Positions 15,025 through 23,351 of a DNA stretch of 54,618 bases are shown here, piece after piece; within the stretch, counting starts at the first letter, position 1; every line of letters begins with the position of its first letter. The notes beneath the pieces were generated by a model. The model was not told the DNA's origin. It saw nothing but the letters and a program-made list of their open reading frames with translations, and did no database searches. Source of the DNA: DATILL01 sp035476575 (GTDB taxonomy: Bacteria; Actinomycetota; Actinomycetes; Mycobacteriales; JACQDL01); assembly GCA_035476575.1 (NCBI GenBank), contig DATILL010000070.1, positions 1 through 54,618 of the forward strand, in the 5' to 3' direction. Position numbers and translations under genes: made by a program.

Positions 15025-16530
15025 GTGGCAACCCTCGCCCTGTGTGACACCGCCATGCCCATCCCCGCCGTCGACGCGCTGGTCATCGGCATGGCGCACG
15101 GTCCGGACGGACCGGTGCTGGCACCGGGCGCGGAGGACGTCGACAAGGCCCTGGGTGGCCGGCTCGCCGAGGCGCTGGCCGACCTCGGCGCGACCGGGGC
15201 GGAGGACGAGGTCGTCAAGCTTGCCACGCTGGGCGCGCTGCCGGCGCCGGTGGTCGCGGCGACCGGGCTGGGCCGGCAGCGCGCGAGCTACCCGCCGGAC
15301 GCGGTACGCCGGGCCGCGGGCGCGGCCAGCCGGGCGCTGGCCGGGCGGTCGTCGGTGCTGTCCACGCTGGCCCTGGTCAACGGGGCGAACGCCGACCCGG
15401 CGCTGGTGGCCGCCGCGGGCGAGGGTGCGCTGCTCGGCGCGTACTGGTTCACCCGCTACAAGTCAGACCCGGGCGCGGCGCCGCCGGAGCGGGTGTCGCT
15501 GGCCGTGCCGGACGCGAAGGACCGGGCCAGCCGGGCCGCGGCCACGCGGGCCGGCACGGTCGCCGACGCCGTCACGCTGGCCCGGGACCTCATCAACACG
15601 GCGCCGAACGACCTGTACCCGGCCGAGCTCGCGGCCCAGGCCGCGGCGGCCGGGCGCACCGCCGGGCTCGAGGTCGAGGTGCTGGACGAGAAGGCGCTGA
15701 AGAAGGCCGGCTTCGGCGGGATCCTCGGCGTCGGGATGGGCTCGGCCCGGCCGCCGCGGCTGGTCCGGATGCGCTACCGCGGAACGACGGCGAAGGCCAC
15801 CGTGGCGCTGGTCGGCAAGGGCGTCACGTTCGACTCGGGCGGGCTGTCGATCAAGCCGGCGGCCTCGATGGAGTCGATGAAGTCAGACATGAGCGGGGCC
15901 GCGGCGGTGATCGCCACCATGACGCTGGTCGCGGCGCACGCCCTGCCGCTGGAGGTCATCGCCACGATCCCGATGGTGGAGAACATGCCGAGCGGCTCGG
16001 CGTACCGGCCGCAGGATGTGCTCACCATGTACGGCGGCCGGCGGGTCGAGGTGCTGAACACCGACGCCGAGGGGCGGCTGATCCTGGCCGACGCGATCGT
16101 CCGGGCCGCCGAGGACAACCCGACGTACCTGCTGGAGACCTCGACGCTGACCGGCGCCCAGCTCGTGGCCCTGGGTACCCGCACCGCCGGGGTGATGGGC
16201 AGCGAGGGGCTGCGCGACCGGGTGGTGGCGGCCGGCGGGCTGGCCGGGGAGAACATGTGGCCGATGCCGCTGCCGGCCGAGCTGCGCGCCGACCTGGACT
16301 CCCCGGTGGCCGACCTGGCCAACATCACCGGGAGCCGCAACGGCGGCATGCTGGCCGCCGCGCAGTTCCTCGCCAGCTTCGTGCCGGACGGCCTACCGTG
16401 GGCGCACATCGACGTGGCCGGGCCGGCGTACAACACCGGCGAGCCGTGGGGGCACACCCCCCGGGGCGGCACCGGCGTACCAGTCCGGACCCTGCTGGCC
16501 ACCCTCGAGGACATCGCGGCGAACGGCTGA
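15025..16530 (+). CDS. pepA: Leucyl aminopeptidase (M17 family)
   Basis: 501 residues from GTG 15025, chosen because AAGGACGG sits 7-8 nt upstream; GTG 15007 is an alternative adding six residues. M17 catalytic blocks: GKGVTFDSGG at about 263-272 and NTDAEGRL at about 345-352 for the two metal ions, plus the Lys/Arg of SMKSDMSGAA. The N-terminal macrodomain-like half is less conserved, as usual. It removes N-terminal residues from peptides in the cytosol. In M. tuberculosis the homologue (pepB) also lies between gcvT and the E2 gene. Confidence 0.94.
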   Translation: MATLALCDTAMPIPAVDALVIGMAHGPDGPVLAPGAEDVDKALGGRLAEALADLGATGAEDEVVKLATLGALPAPVVAATGLGRQRASYPPDAVRRAAGAASRALAGRSSVLSTLALVNGANADPALVAAAGEGALLGAYWFTRYKSDPGAAPPERVSLAVPDAKDRASRAAATRAGTVADAVTLARDLINTAPNDLYPAELAAQAAAAGRTAGLEVEVLDEKALKKAGFGGILGVGMGSARPPRLVRMRYRGTTAKATVALVGKGVTFDSGGLSIKPAASMESMKSDMSGAAAVIATMTLVAAHALPLEVIATIPMVENMPSGSAYRPQDVLTMYGGRRVEVLNTDAEGRLILADAIVRAAEDNPTYLLETSTLTGAQLVALGTRTAGVMGSEGLRDRVVAAGGLAGENMWPMPLPAELRADLDSPVADLANITGSRNGGMLAAAQFLASFVPDGLPWAHIDVAGPAYNTGEPWGHTPRGGTGVPVRTLLATLEDIAANG

Positions 16531-16560
16531 GCGGCCAGCCCCAGCCCAGCTCAGCCCAGC

Positions 16561-17112
16561 TCAGCCCGGCGGCCCGTCCGGCCGGCGACGGCGGTACCGC
16601 AGCCGCGGCGGGGTGCTCGCTCGCTGGGCGTGCCGCCACAGCTCGCGGATGCCCTCGCGCCGGACCTGCTCGGCGTGCAGGGCGACCCAGCCGCACATGG
16701 CGGCGAGCGGCAGCTCTAGGATCACCGCCGCCGCCGCGGCGCCCAGCAGGTCCTTATCCGAGGCAGCGGTCACCACGTCGAACCAGGCGTCGATCAGCAG
16801 GTACGTCGTAGCCGCTGCGGCGGCCAGCTCGACCCGCGGCGACCGCTTGCGCGCCAGCCAGCCGAGGATGCCCAGCAGGAACACCATGCCGACGTCGAAG
16901 CCGACCCAGGCGAGCCGGTAATGCCGGGCCTCGGCCCGCCGCGGCAGCGTCAGGGAGAGCCAGACGATCCACGGCAGCAGCGCGGCGGCGGCCAGCAGGA
17001 ACACCGGCACCGCCCAGCGCGGCACCGGCGACCGCCCGGTGACCGCCACCTCGGGGTCGACCGGCGGCTCGCCCTCGCGCTCCGTGCTCACGCCGGGCTG
17101 GCCGGCGCTCAC
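16561..17112 (-). CDS. Predicted membrane protein, conserved actinobacterial, unknown function
   Basis: 183 residues from GTG 17112, whose GTGA overlaps the stop of the gene upstream (17109-17462). Four hydrophobic segments are visible: VPVFLLAAAALLPWIVWLSL (about 34-53), LAWVGFDVGMVFLLGILGW, ELAAAAATTYLLIDAWFDVV and LLGAAAAAVILELPLAAMCG. The C-terminus is basic (PPRLRYRRRR). The pattern LAWVGFDVGM...DAWFDVVTA is a common actinobacterial membrane family of unknown role. It is two-gene coupled with the preceding small gene. Confidence 0.7.
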   Translation of the reverse strand: MSAGQPGVSTEREGEPPVDPEVAVTGRSPVPRWAVPVFLLAAAALLPWIVWLSLTLPRRAEARHYRLAWVGFDVGMVFLLGILGWLARKRSPRVELAAAAATTYLLIDAWFDVVTAASDKDLLGAAAAAVILELPLAAMCGWVALHAEQVRREGIRELWRHAQRASTPPRLRYRRRRPDGPPG

Positions 17113-17462
17113 ACCGGCTGGCCCGGGTCGGCCCGCGGGACGCCGGTGTCGCCGGCCGCCTTGCGCCGGGCGGTCCACTCCCGCATCCGCCTCGGGTAGC
17201 CGACCAGGTTGGCGTCGTAGACCGGGATGCCCAGCTTGCGGCCCAGGTCATGGGCGGCCCCCGGCCCGGAGATGCGGCGCCGGGTCCACTCGCCATCCGC
17301 GGCGACCAGCACGACCGTGGTCTCGGTGACCGCGGTCCGCGGCTCCAGGTAGGCCTCCACCCCGCGGCGCGACAGGGCGAACTGCTCAAGATGTGCCTGG
17401 TCCTCACCACTGGCCCGGCGCACCTGGCCGGTCCGCTGCTTTCGCCGCCGGAACAACCCCAC
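17109..17462 (-). CDS. Conserved hypothetical protein next to lpdA
   Basis: 117 residues from GTG 17462; GGGAAGGGG lies about 8 nt upstream on the minus strand and the protein begins VGLFRRRKQRTG. The body has the conserved block HLEQFALSRRGVEAYLEPRT, then TTVVLVAADGEWTRRR and KLGIPVYDANLVGYPRRMR. I recognise this as a widespread actinobacterial family found beside dihydrolipoamide dehydrogenase or oxidoreductase genes, without known function. It is divergent from lpdA (192 bp apart), so the two may share a control region. Confidence 0.75.
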   Translation of the reverse strand: MGLFRRRKQRTGQVRRASGEDQAHLEQFALSRRGVEAYLEPRTAVTETTVVLVAADGEWTRRRISGPGAAHDLGRKLGIPVYDANLVGYPRRMREWTARRKAAGDTGVPRADPGQPV

Positions 17463-17653
17463 CGCCGGGCCCCTTCCCACCGATCCACCATGCCGTGTAT
17501 GAACCAGCTTCCCACGCCGCGGGCGTGCCGGCGGCACCGCGCCGGGCATCGCCCACCCACGTCACCACGGACCCGCGCACAGTGCCAAAATGGATGAAGC
17601 CCCCGGTCGCGACGCCGTTGACGACCGACGTCGGAAGCAGTCGAGGAGCATCT

Positions 17654-19033
17654 GTGGCGGACACGAGCGTTGACCTCGTCATTCTTGGCGGCGGCAGCGG
17701 CGGGTACGCCTGCGCGCTGCGCGCCGCCGAGCTCGGCCTGAGCGTGGTCCTCATCGAGAAGGACAAGGTCGGCGGCACCTGCCTGCACCGGGGCTGCATC
17801 CCGACCAAGGCCCTGCTGCACGCGGCCGAGGTCGCCGACTTGGCCCGGGAGAGCGAGCAGTTCGGGGTGCGGGCCAGCTTCGACGGGATCGACGTCGCGG
17901 CGGTCAACGCCTATAAGGACGGCGTGGTCAGCCGGCTCTACAAGGGCCTGGCCGGGCTGGTCAGGAGCCGCCAAGTCCAGCTCGTCGAGGGCGAGGGCAG
18001 GCTGGTCTCGCCGACCACGGTGCGGGTGGGCGAGACGACGTACGAGGGCCGGCACGTGCTGCTGGCCACCGGCTCCTACGCCCGGTCGCTGCCCGGCCTG
18101 GAGATCGACGGCGAGCGAGTGATCACCTCCGACCAGGCCCTGACGCTGGACCGGGTGCCGGCCTCGGTGGTGGTGCTCGGCGGCGGCGTGATCGGCGTGG
18201 AGTTCGCCAGCGTGTGGCGGTCCTTCGGCGCCGAGGTGACCATCGTCGAGGCGCTGCCGCACCTGGTCCCGCTGGAGGACGAGGCCAGCTCGAAGCTGCT
18301 GGAGCGGGCCTTCCGGCGGCGCGGCATCGGGTTCACGCTGGGCGCCCGTTTCGCCGGGGTCGAGCGGACCGGCACCGGAGTCCGGGTGGCGCTGGAGAGC
18401 GGCGCGGCGATCGAGGCCGAGCTGCTGCTGGTGGCGGTCGGCCGCGGGCCGGTCTCGGCCGGCCTCGGCTACGACACCGTCGGGGTGGAGCTGGAGCGCG
18501 GGTTCGTCAAGGTCGACGAGTACTGCCGCACCAACATCCCGACCATCTCCGCGGTCGGTGACCTGATCCCGACGCTGCAGCTCGCCCACGTCGGCTTCGC
18601 CGAAGGGATCCTGGTGGCTGAGCGGCTGGCCGGGCTGCCCGTCGTCCCGATCGACTACGCCGGGGTGCCGCGGGTGACCTACTGCGAGCCAGAGGTCGCC
18701 TCGGTCGGGCTGACTGAGGCGCAGGCGGTCGAGAAGTACGGTGCGGACAAGATCGCCACCCTCACCTACGACCTTGGCGGCAACGGCAAGAGCCAGATCC
18801 TCAAGACCGCCGGGGCGGTCAAGCTGGTCTCGGTGAAGGACGGTCCCGTGCTCGGCGTGCACCTGGTCGGCAGCCGGGTCGGCGAGCTGGTGGCCGAGGC
18901 CCAACTGATCTACAACTGGGAGGCCCTGCCCGGCGAGGTCGCCCAGCTCATCCACCCGCACCCCACCCAGTCCGAGGCGGTCGGCGAGGCGCACCTGGCG
19001 CTGGCCGGCAAGCCGCTGCACATGCACACCTGA
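17654..19033 (+). CDS. lpdA: Dihydrolipoyl dehydrogenase (E3)
   Basis: 459 residues from GTG 17654, with GAGGAG 6 nt upstream; the open frame extends further but has no similarity. FAD motif GGGSGG at 12-17; redox disulfide GGTCLHRGCIP with Cys43 and Cys48; NAD-binding VVLGGGVIGVEFAS; C-terminal HPHPTQSE (about 435-442) with the catalytic His and Glu. It reoxidises dihydrolipoyl groups of 2-oxoacid dehydrogenase and glycine cleavage complexes. The E2 gene follows after 69 nt, so they form an operon. Confidence 0.96.
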   Translation: MADTSVDLVILGGGSGGYACALRAAELGLSVVLIEKDKVGGTCLHRGCIPTKALLHAAEVADLARESEQFGVRASFDGIDVAAVNAYKDGVVSRLYKGLAGLVRSRQVQLVEGEGRLVSPTTVRVGETTYEGRHVLLATGSYARSLPGLEIDGERVITSDQALTLDRVPASVVVLGGGVIGVEFASVWRSFGAEVTIVEALPHLVPLEDEASSKLLERAFRRRGIGFTLGARFAGVERTGTGVRVALESGAAIEAELLLVAVGRGPVSAGLGYDTVGVELERGFVKVDEYCRTNIPTISAVGDLIPTLQLAHVGFAEGILVAERLAGLPVVPIDYAGVPRVTYCEPEVASVGLTEAQAVEKYGADKIATLTYDLGGNGKSQILKTAGAVKLVSVKDGPVLGVHLVGSRVGELVAEAQLIYNWEALPGEVAQLIHPHPTQSEAVGEAHLALAGKPLHMHT

Positions 19034-19102
19034 ACCTCTGGCACACCTGACCGCTCGCCCACCCCGCCAGCCAAGCTTGGAACGCAAAGGAGTCGCAGAC
19101 CC

Positions 19103-20503
19103 ATGCCGGTCTCCGTCACGATGCCCCGCCTCGGCGAGAGCGTCACCGAGGGCACCGTTACCCGCTGGCTGAAGAAGGAGGGGGACCGGGTCGAGGCCGA
19201 CGAGCCACTGCTCGAGGTCTCCACCGACAAGGTCGACACCGAGATCCCCTCCCCGGCCGGCGGCGTGCTCACCGCGATCAAGGTGGGCGAGGACGAGACC
19301 GTGGAGGTTGGCGTCGAGCTGGCCGTCATCGACGAGGCGAGCGCCGCGACGGCGGCAGCTCCGGCCGCGCCCGCCGAGGCCCCGCCGGCCGAAGCCCCGC
19401 CGGCCGAGCCGGAAGCGCAGGCGCCAGCGCCGGAGCCCGCCGCACCCACTCAGCCGGCCGCACCCAGCCGGCCACCCGCGGCTGCGGCGGCACCGCCGGC
19501 CCAACCGGCCGCCGCCGCGCAGTACACCGAGGACCGGCCGGGCGAGAGCGAGGACGAGCTCGCCGCGGCGTACGTGACGCCGCTGGTGCGCAAGCTCGCC
19601 GCCGAGCACGGCGTCGACCTCGGCGAGGTCAAGGGCACCGGGGTCGGCGGCCGGATCCGCAAGCAGGACGTCCTGGAGGCGGCACGCAGCCAGCAGCCGG
19701 CCGCACCGGAGCCGGCCGTCGCGGCGCCCGCACCCGCGGCAGCAGCCCCGGCGACGCCGTCCGTCGCGGCCGGCGCGCTGCGCGGCACCACCGTGAAGTT
19801 GTCCCGGCTGCGCTCGCTGATCGCCCAGCGGATGGTCGAGTCACTGCAGGTCAGCGCCCAGCTCACCACCGTGGTCGAGGTCGACGTCACCAAGATCGCC
19901 CGGCTCCGGGCCCAGGCGAAGGCCAGCTTCCAGGCCCGCGAAGGGGCTCGGCTGACCTTCCTGCCGTTCTTCGCGCTCGCCGCGGTGGAGGCGCTCAAGC
20001 AGCATCCGACGGTCAACGCCTCGATCGACGTCGAGGCGGGCACCGTGACCTACTACGAGGCCGAGCACCTCAGCGTGGCGGTCGACACTGACCGCGGCCT
20101 GGTCGTGCCGGTGATCCACAACGCCGGTGACCTCAAGCTGGCCGGCCTGGCCCGCAAGATCGCCGACATCGCCGAGCGCACCCGGGCCAACCGGATCAGC
20201 CCGGACGAACTCACCGGCGGCACGTTCACGCTGACCAACACCGGCAGCCGGGGCGCGCTGTTCGACACCCCGATCATCAACCAGCCGCAGGTCGCCATCC
20301 TCGGCACCGGAGCCGTGGTGAAGCGGCCGGTCGTCGTCAGCGACCCCGACCTTGGCGAGGTCGTCGCGGTGCGGTCCATGGTCTACCTCGCGATCACCTA
20401 CGACCACCGGCTGGTCGACGGCGCGGACGCGGCCCGCTTCCTGACCACCGTCAAGGAGCGGCTGGAGGGCGGCCAGTTCGAGGCGGATCTCGGCCTGGTC
20501 TGA
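19103..20503 (+). CDS. 2-oxoacid dehydrogenase E2, dihydrolipoyl acyltransferase (succinyl type)
   Basis: 466 residues with AAAGGAG upstream. One lipoyl domain (1-78) with the lipoylated Lys43 in STDKVDT; an Ala/Pro-rich linker (about 80-145); an E1/E3-binding domain (YVTPLVRKLAAEHGVDL, about 157-192); a second Ala/Pro linker; and the catalytic domain ending with YDHRLVDG, where His435 and Asp439 are catalytic. It has a single lipoyl domain, whereas I recall mycobacterial DlaT having two. Annotated homologues are called SucB or DlaT; which complex it serves cannot be fixed here. lpdA is directly upstream and lipB is 2.2 kb downstream. Confidence 0.93.
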   Translation: MPVSVTMPRLGESVTEGTVTRWLKKEGDRVEADEPLLEVSTDKVDTEIPSPAGGVLTAIKVGEDETVEVGVELAVIDEASAATAAAPAAPAEAPPAEAPPAEPEAQAPAPEPAAPTQPAAPSRPPAAAAAPPAQPAAAAQYTEDRPGESEDELAAAYVTPLVRKLAAEHGVDLGEVKGTGVGGRIRKQDVLEAARSQQPAAPEPAVAAPAPAAAAPATPSVAAGALRGTTVKLSRLRSLIAQRMVESLQVSAQLTTVVEVDVTKIARLRAQAKASFQAREGARLTFLPFFALAAVEALKQHPTVNASIDVEAGTVTYYEAEHLSVAVDTDRGLVVPVIHNAGDLKLAGLARKIADIAERTRANRISPDELTGGTFTLTNTGSRGALFDTPIINQPQVAILGTGAVVKRPVVVSDPDLGEVVAVRSMVYLAITYDHRLVDGADAARFLTTVKERLEGGQFEADLGLV

Positions 20504-20557
20504 GCCACCGGGCCTGAGCCACCTGGACGCCGGACCCGGGCACAAGGCACCACAGGG

Positions 20558-21223
20558 TCACGGCGGTCGCCACAGCAGGTGTGCGCCGAGGAACCGGACC
20601 GTGCGGGTCCAGGCCAGCTCCGCCGAGCCGGCCCGGTAGACGGGCAGGTCGTCGTTGGCGAAGGCGTGCCGTGAGCCGGGATACCGGAAGAGCTCGACCG
20701 GCGTCCCGCTCGCCTCCAGCCACTCGCCGAACGCCTCCGGCGCCTCGGGCGGGTCCCAGGAGTCGTGCTCGGCCAGATGGAGCTGCACCGGGCACGGGAT
20801 CGGCGCCCACTCGTCGCTCTCCAGCGTCGCGTAGTACGCCACCACCGCCTCCGCGACGCCGGTCGTCGCCAGCAGCAGCGCCAGCCAGCCGCCCATCGAG
20901 AACCCGACCAGCCCGACCCGCTCGGCGCCCAGGCCGTGCAGGTACCCGACAGCGGCGAGGAGCTGGTCACGCGCCCGGTCGGTGTCAAGGTTGCGGAACA
21001 GCTCCTCGGCCTCGGCGTTCGAGGCGGTGATCCTGCCGTCGTACAGATCCGGTGCCAGGGCCGTGATCCCGCTCTCGGCGAGCGCGTCGCACCGGCGGCG
21101 CAGATGTGGCAGGTGCCCGTACCAGTCATGCGCGATGACCACCCCGGCGCGGGGCCGGGACGCCTCCGCGAGATAGCCGATTGCCGCCGTCCGCCCCTCC
21201 CCGAAGCGCATCGGGTAGCCCAC
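20558..21223 (-). CDS. Dienelactone hydrolase family protein under a LexA-type box
   Basis: 221 residues from GTG 21223. This start is chosen because AGGAGG lies 8 nt upstream; a longer start at 21259 would place the LexA-like palindrome inside the coding region. Alpha/beta-hydrolase pattern: VIAHDWYGHLPHLRR, nucleophile in GFSMGG (Ser, where classical dienelactone hydrolases have Cys), Asp in LAEHDSWD and His in PGSRHAF. Substrate unknown. The gene is monocistronic, facing the E2 gene, and its promoter contains a perfect SOS-box palindrome at 21237-21258. Confidence 0.85.
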   Translation of the reverse strand: MGYPMRFGEGRTAAIGYLAEASRPRAGVVIAHDWYGHLPHLRRRCDALAESGITALAPDLYDGRITASNAEAEELFRNLDTDRARDQLLAAVGYLHGLGAERVGLVGFSMGGWLALLLATTGVAEAVVAYYATLESDEWAPIPCPVQLHLAEHDSWDPPEAPEAFGEWLEASGTPVELFRYPGSRHAFANDDLPVYRAGSAELAWTRTVRFLGAHLLWRPP

Positions 21224-21236
21224 CGCAGCCACCTCC

Positions 21237-21258
21237 TGTTCGAACATATGTTCGAACA
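21237..21258. promoter_or_regulatory. LexA (SOS box) palindrome
   Basis: A perfect 22-bp palindrome with core TCGAACATATGTTCGA, matching the actinobacterial/Gram-positive LexA consensus (CGAAC-N4-GTTCG). It lies 14-35 nt upstream of the chosen GTG at 21223 and directly before its AGGAGG, so bound LexA would cover the promoter and initiation region of the dienelactone hydrolase gene. No other box of this quality was noticed in the window. Confidence 0.8.
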
Positions 21259-21330
21259 CTAGCTGGCGGCGCGCGTGACCAGCAAGCCATCCGGCCGGAC
21301 CGCGGGCGGAAGTTTTGTCGGACCTCGGGC

Positions 21331-22650
21331 CTATCGTCCGGCCTTATGGACAGCACCAGCCGGGTCGACCAGGCCTGCCAGATCGGCCAGTACGGCGGCC
21401 AGGGCGTGCACGCCGGCCACGCAGTCGGCGTCCTCGGCGTGCTCGGCGGGGCTGTGGCTGACCCCGGTGGGGTTGCGGACGAACAGCATCGCGCTCGGGA
21501 CCAGCGCGGCGAGGATGCCGGCGTCGTGGCCGGCTCCCGTGGACAGCTCGGGCACCCCACCGGGCGCACCGCCGGGCAGGTCGGCGAGTACTCCGGCCAG
21601 CCGGGTGCGCAACCGTGCGTCGAAGGTGACCGCCGCCGACACCGACTCGGCGGTCACCGCGACGGTCACGCCGTCCCGGCCGCCCCGCTCGGCCGCGGCC
21701 CGCCCGACCTCGGCCACCAGCTCGTGCAGCGTCTGCTCGTCGGCGGCCCGGGCGTCCAGCCAGCCGTCCACACTGGACGGTACGGCGTTGGTCCCGTTGG
21801 GCGTCACGCTGACCCGGCCGAAGGTGGCCAGCGCGCCGGCCAGCCGGGCCTTCTTGCGCGCGGAGAGCACCGTGTTGGCAAAGGTGAGCATCGGGTCGCA
21901 CCGGTCCGCCAGCGGGGTGGTGCCGGCGTGGTTGGCCTGCCCGGTGAACCTGCACCGCCAGCGCCCGTGCGGCCAGATCCCGGTGGCCAGACCGACCGGG
22001 CCGCCGAGGGCAGCCAGGCCGCGCCCCTGCTCGATGTGCAGCTCGACGAACGCGCCGATCCGGTCGAGCAGCGCCCGGTCCAGCCCGGCCGTCGCCGGGT
22101 CGGCGCCTGCCGCCCGCATGGCCTCGGCCAGCGACACACCGGCCGCGTCGGTCAACGCCAGCGCCCGGTCCGGCTCGATCGCCCCGCAGAGCAGCCGGCT
22201 GCCCAGGCACGACACGCCGAACCGGGTGCCCTCCTCGTCGACGAAGGCGACCACGGCGATCGGCCGGGTGGGTGTCATTCCCCGGGCGCGCAGCAGGTCG
22301 ACCGCGAGGAACGCCGACAGCACGCCGAGCGGGCCGTCGTAGGCGCCGCCGTCCGGCACCGAGTCCAGGTGGCTGCCGGTGGCGACCACGTCCCCGCCGC
22401 CGTCGGGGAGCGCGGCCCAGGACGAGCCCCACAGCGCCCACAGGTTGCCGTTGCCGTCCGAGCGGCAGTCCAGCCCGCGCACCGCCGCCTCCGCCCGGAA
22501 CCACTCCCGGCAGGCCAGCTCCGCCGCGGTCCACCCATACCGCCGGTAGCCGCCGGTCGTCGGGTCGCGGCCGATCCCGGCCAGCGCGGCCAGGCCGGCC
22601 CGGAGCCTACCCGCGATGTCGGGCTCCGGCGCTGGTCCAGCTCGGGTCAC
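21331..22650 (-). CDS. M20-family amidohydrolase (allantoate amidohydrolase / N-carbamoyl-amino-acid hydrolase type)
   Basis: 439 residues from GTG 22650. Metal-site pattern GSHLDSVPDGGAYDG, then VDEEGTRFG, LHIEQGRGL, FTGQANHAGTTPLADR and a C-terminal STGAGHDAG with SHSPAEH. This is the hydantoinase/carbamoylase branch of dizinc M20 hydrolases, which release ammonia and CO2 from carbamoyl or ureido compounds. The exact substrate is undetermined. The longer upstream reading overlaps lipB and was rejected. TACCCT at 22657-22662 ends 6 nt before the GTG, indicating a leaderless transcript divergent from lipB. Confidence 0.88.
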   Translation of the reverse strand: MTRAGPAPEPDIAGRLRAGLAALAGIGRDPTTGGYRRYGWTAAELACREWFRAEAAVRGLDCRSDGNGNLWALWGSSWAALPDGGGDVVATGSHLDSVPDGGAYDGPLGVLSAFLAVDLLRARGMTPTRPIAVVAFVDEEGTRFGVSCLGSRLLCGAIEPDRALALTDAAGVSLAEAMRAAGADPATAGLDRALLDRIGAFVELHIEQGRGLAALGGPVGLATGIWPHGRWRCRFTGQANHAGTTPLADRCDPMLTFANTVLSARKKARLAGALATFGRVSVTPNGTNAVPSSVDGWLDARAADEQTLHELVAEVGRAAAERGGRDGVTVAVTAESVSAAVTFDARLRTRLAGVLADLPGGAPGGVPELSTGAGHDAGILAALVPSAMLFVRNPTGVSHSPAEHAEDADCVAGVHALAAVLADLAGLVDPAGAVHKAGR

Positions 22651-22656
22651 CGGGCG

Positions 22657-22666
22657 AGGGTAGCCT
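22657..22666. promoter_or_regulatory. Overlapping divergent -10 elements for amidohydrolase and lipB
   Basis: On the minus strand TACCCT (22657-22662) is followed by exactly 6 nt and the amidohydrolase GTG at 22650. On the plus strand TAGCCT (22661-22666) is followed by exactly 6 nt and the lipB GTG at 22673. The two hexamers share bases 22661-22662 and the start codons are only 22 bp apart. Polymerases therefore could not occupy both sites at once. Assignment rests on the TAnnnT pattern and spacing. Confidence 0.6.
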
Positions 22667-22672
22667 CGCGGT

Positions 22673-23329
22673 GTGGACGAGCTGGTCGTGGTGCGGGCTG
22701 GGTTCGGCGCGGCCGCGGTGCCGTACGAGGACGCCTGGGCCGAGCAGCGCCGCCTGCACGCCGCCCGGGTCGCGGACGAGATCCCTGACACCGCGCTGCT
22801 GCTGGAGCACCCGCCGGTCTACACGGCGGGCAAGCGCACCGAGCCGTGGGAGCGGCCGTTCGACGGCACGCCTGTGATCGACGTCGACCGTGGCGGGAAG
22901 ATCACCTGGCATGGCCCGGGGCAGCTCGTCGGCTACCCGATCGTCCGGCTTGCGGAGCCGCTCGACGTGGTCGCCTACGTGCGCAGGCTGGAGGCGATGC
23001 TGATCGCGGTGTGCGGGGAGCTCGGCGTCGTGGCGGGGCGGGTTGAGGGGCGCAGCGGTGTGTGGGTCGGCGCCGACGACCGCGGGCCGGCACGCAAGGT
23101 CGGGGCGATCGGGATCCGGGTGAAGCAGCGGGTCACGATGCACGGCTTCGCGCTGAACTGCGACCCCGACCTGGCCTGGTTCCACCGGATCGTGCCCTGC
23201 GGGATCGCCGACGCCGGGGTCACGTCGCTGACCGCCGAGGCGGGCCGGACCATCGCCGTCACCGACGCCGCGACCGCCGTGGAGCGGCACCTCCCCGCCA
23301 TCCTGCGGGCCATCCCCGTGCCCGTGTAG
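22673..23329 (+). CDS. lipB: Octanoyl-[ACP]:protein N-octanoyltransferase
   Basis: 218 residues. Family motifs: LEHPPVYTAGKRTE, RGGKITWHGPGQLVGYP, RKVGAIGIRV with the catalytic Lys, and HGFALNC ... RIVPCGI with the catalytic Cys. It moves octanoate from acyl carrier protein to lipoyl domains such as that of the E2 at 19103, for LipA to complete. The start GTG 22673 fits a leaderless transcript (TAGCCT plus 6 nt). In relatives lipA follows directly; here it is displaced 7.3 kb to 30673. Confidence 0.95.
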   Translation: MDELVVVRAGFGAAAVPYEDAWAEQRRLHAARVADEIPDTALLLEHPPVYTAGKRTEPWERPFDGTPVIDVDRGGKITWHGPGQLVGYPIVRLAEPLDVVAYVRRLEAMLIAVCGELGVVAGRVEGRSGVWVGADDRGPARKVGAIGIRVKQRVTMHGFALNCDPDLAWFHRIVPCGIADAGVTSLTAEAGRTIAVTDAATAVERHLPAILRAIPVPV

Positions 23330-23351
23330 CGACCGCGGGCGGCGACCACGG

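Noticed and set aside
17393..17653. N-terminal extension of lpdA
   Set aside because: No family similarity, overlaps the divergent gene's control region, and GTG 17654 has a good ribosome binding site.
16754..19609. Long minus-strand open frame of 951 codons opposite lpdA and the E2 gene
   Set aside because: A GC-rich shadow frame; the plus-strand products carry all known motifs, while the minus frame is low-complexity Gly/Arg/Leu.
21224..21259. Longer start for the dienelactone hydrolase (MFEHMFEQE...)
   Set aside because: Those codons are the LexA palindrome and the ribosome binding site; GTG 21223 has correct spacing to AGGAGG.
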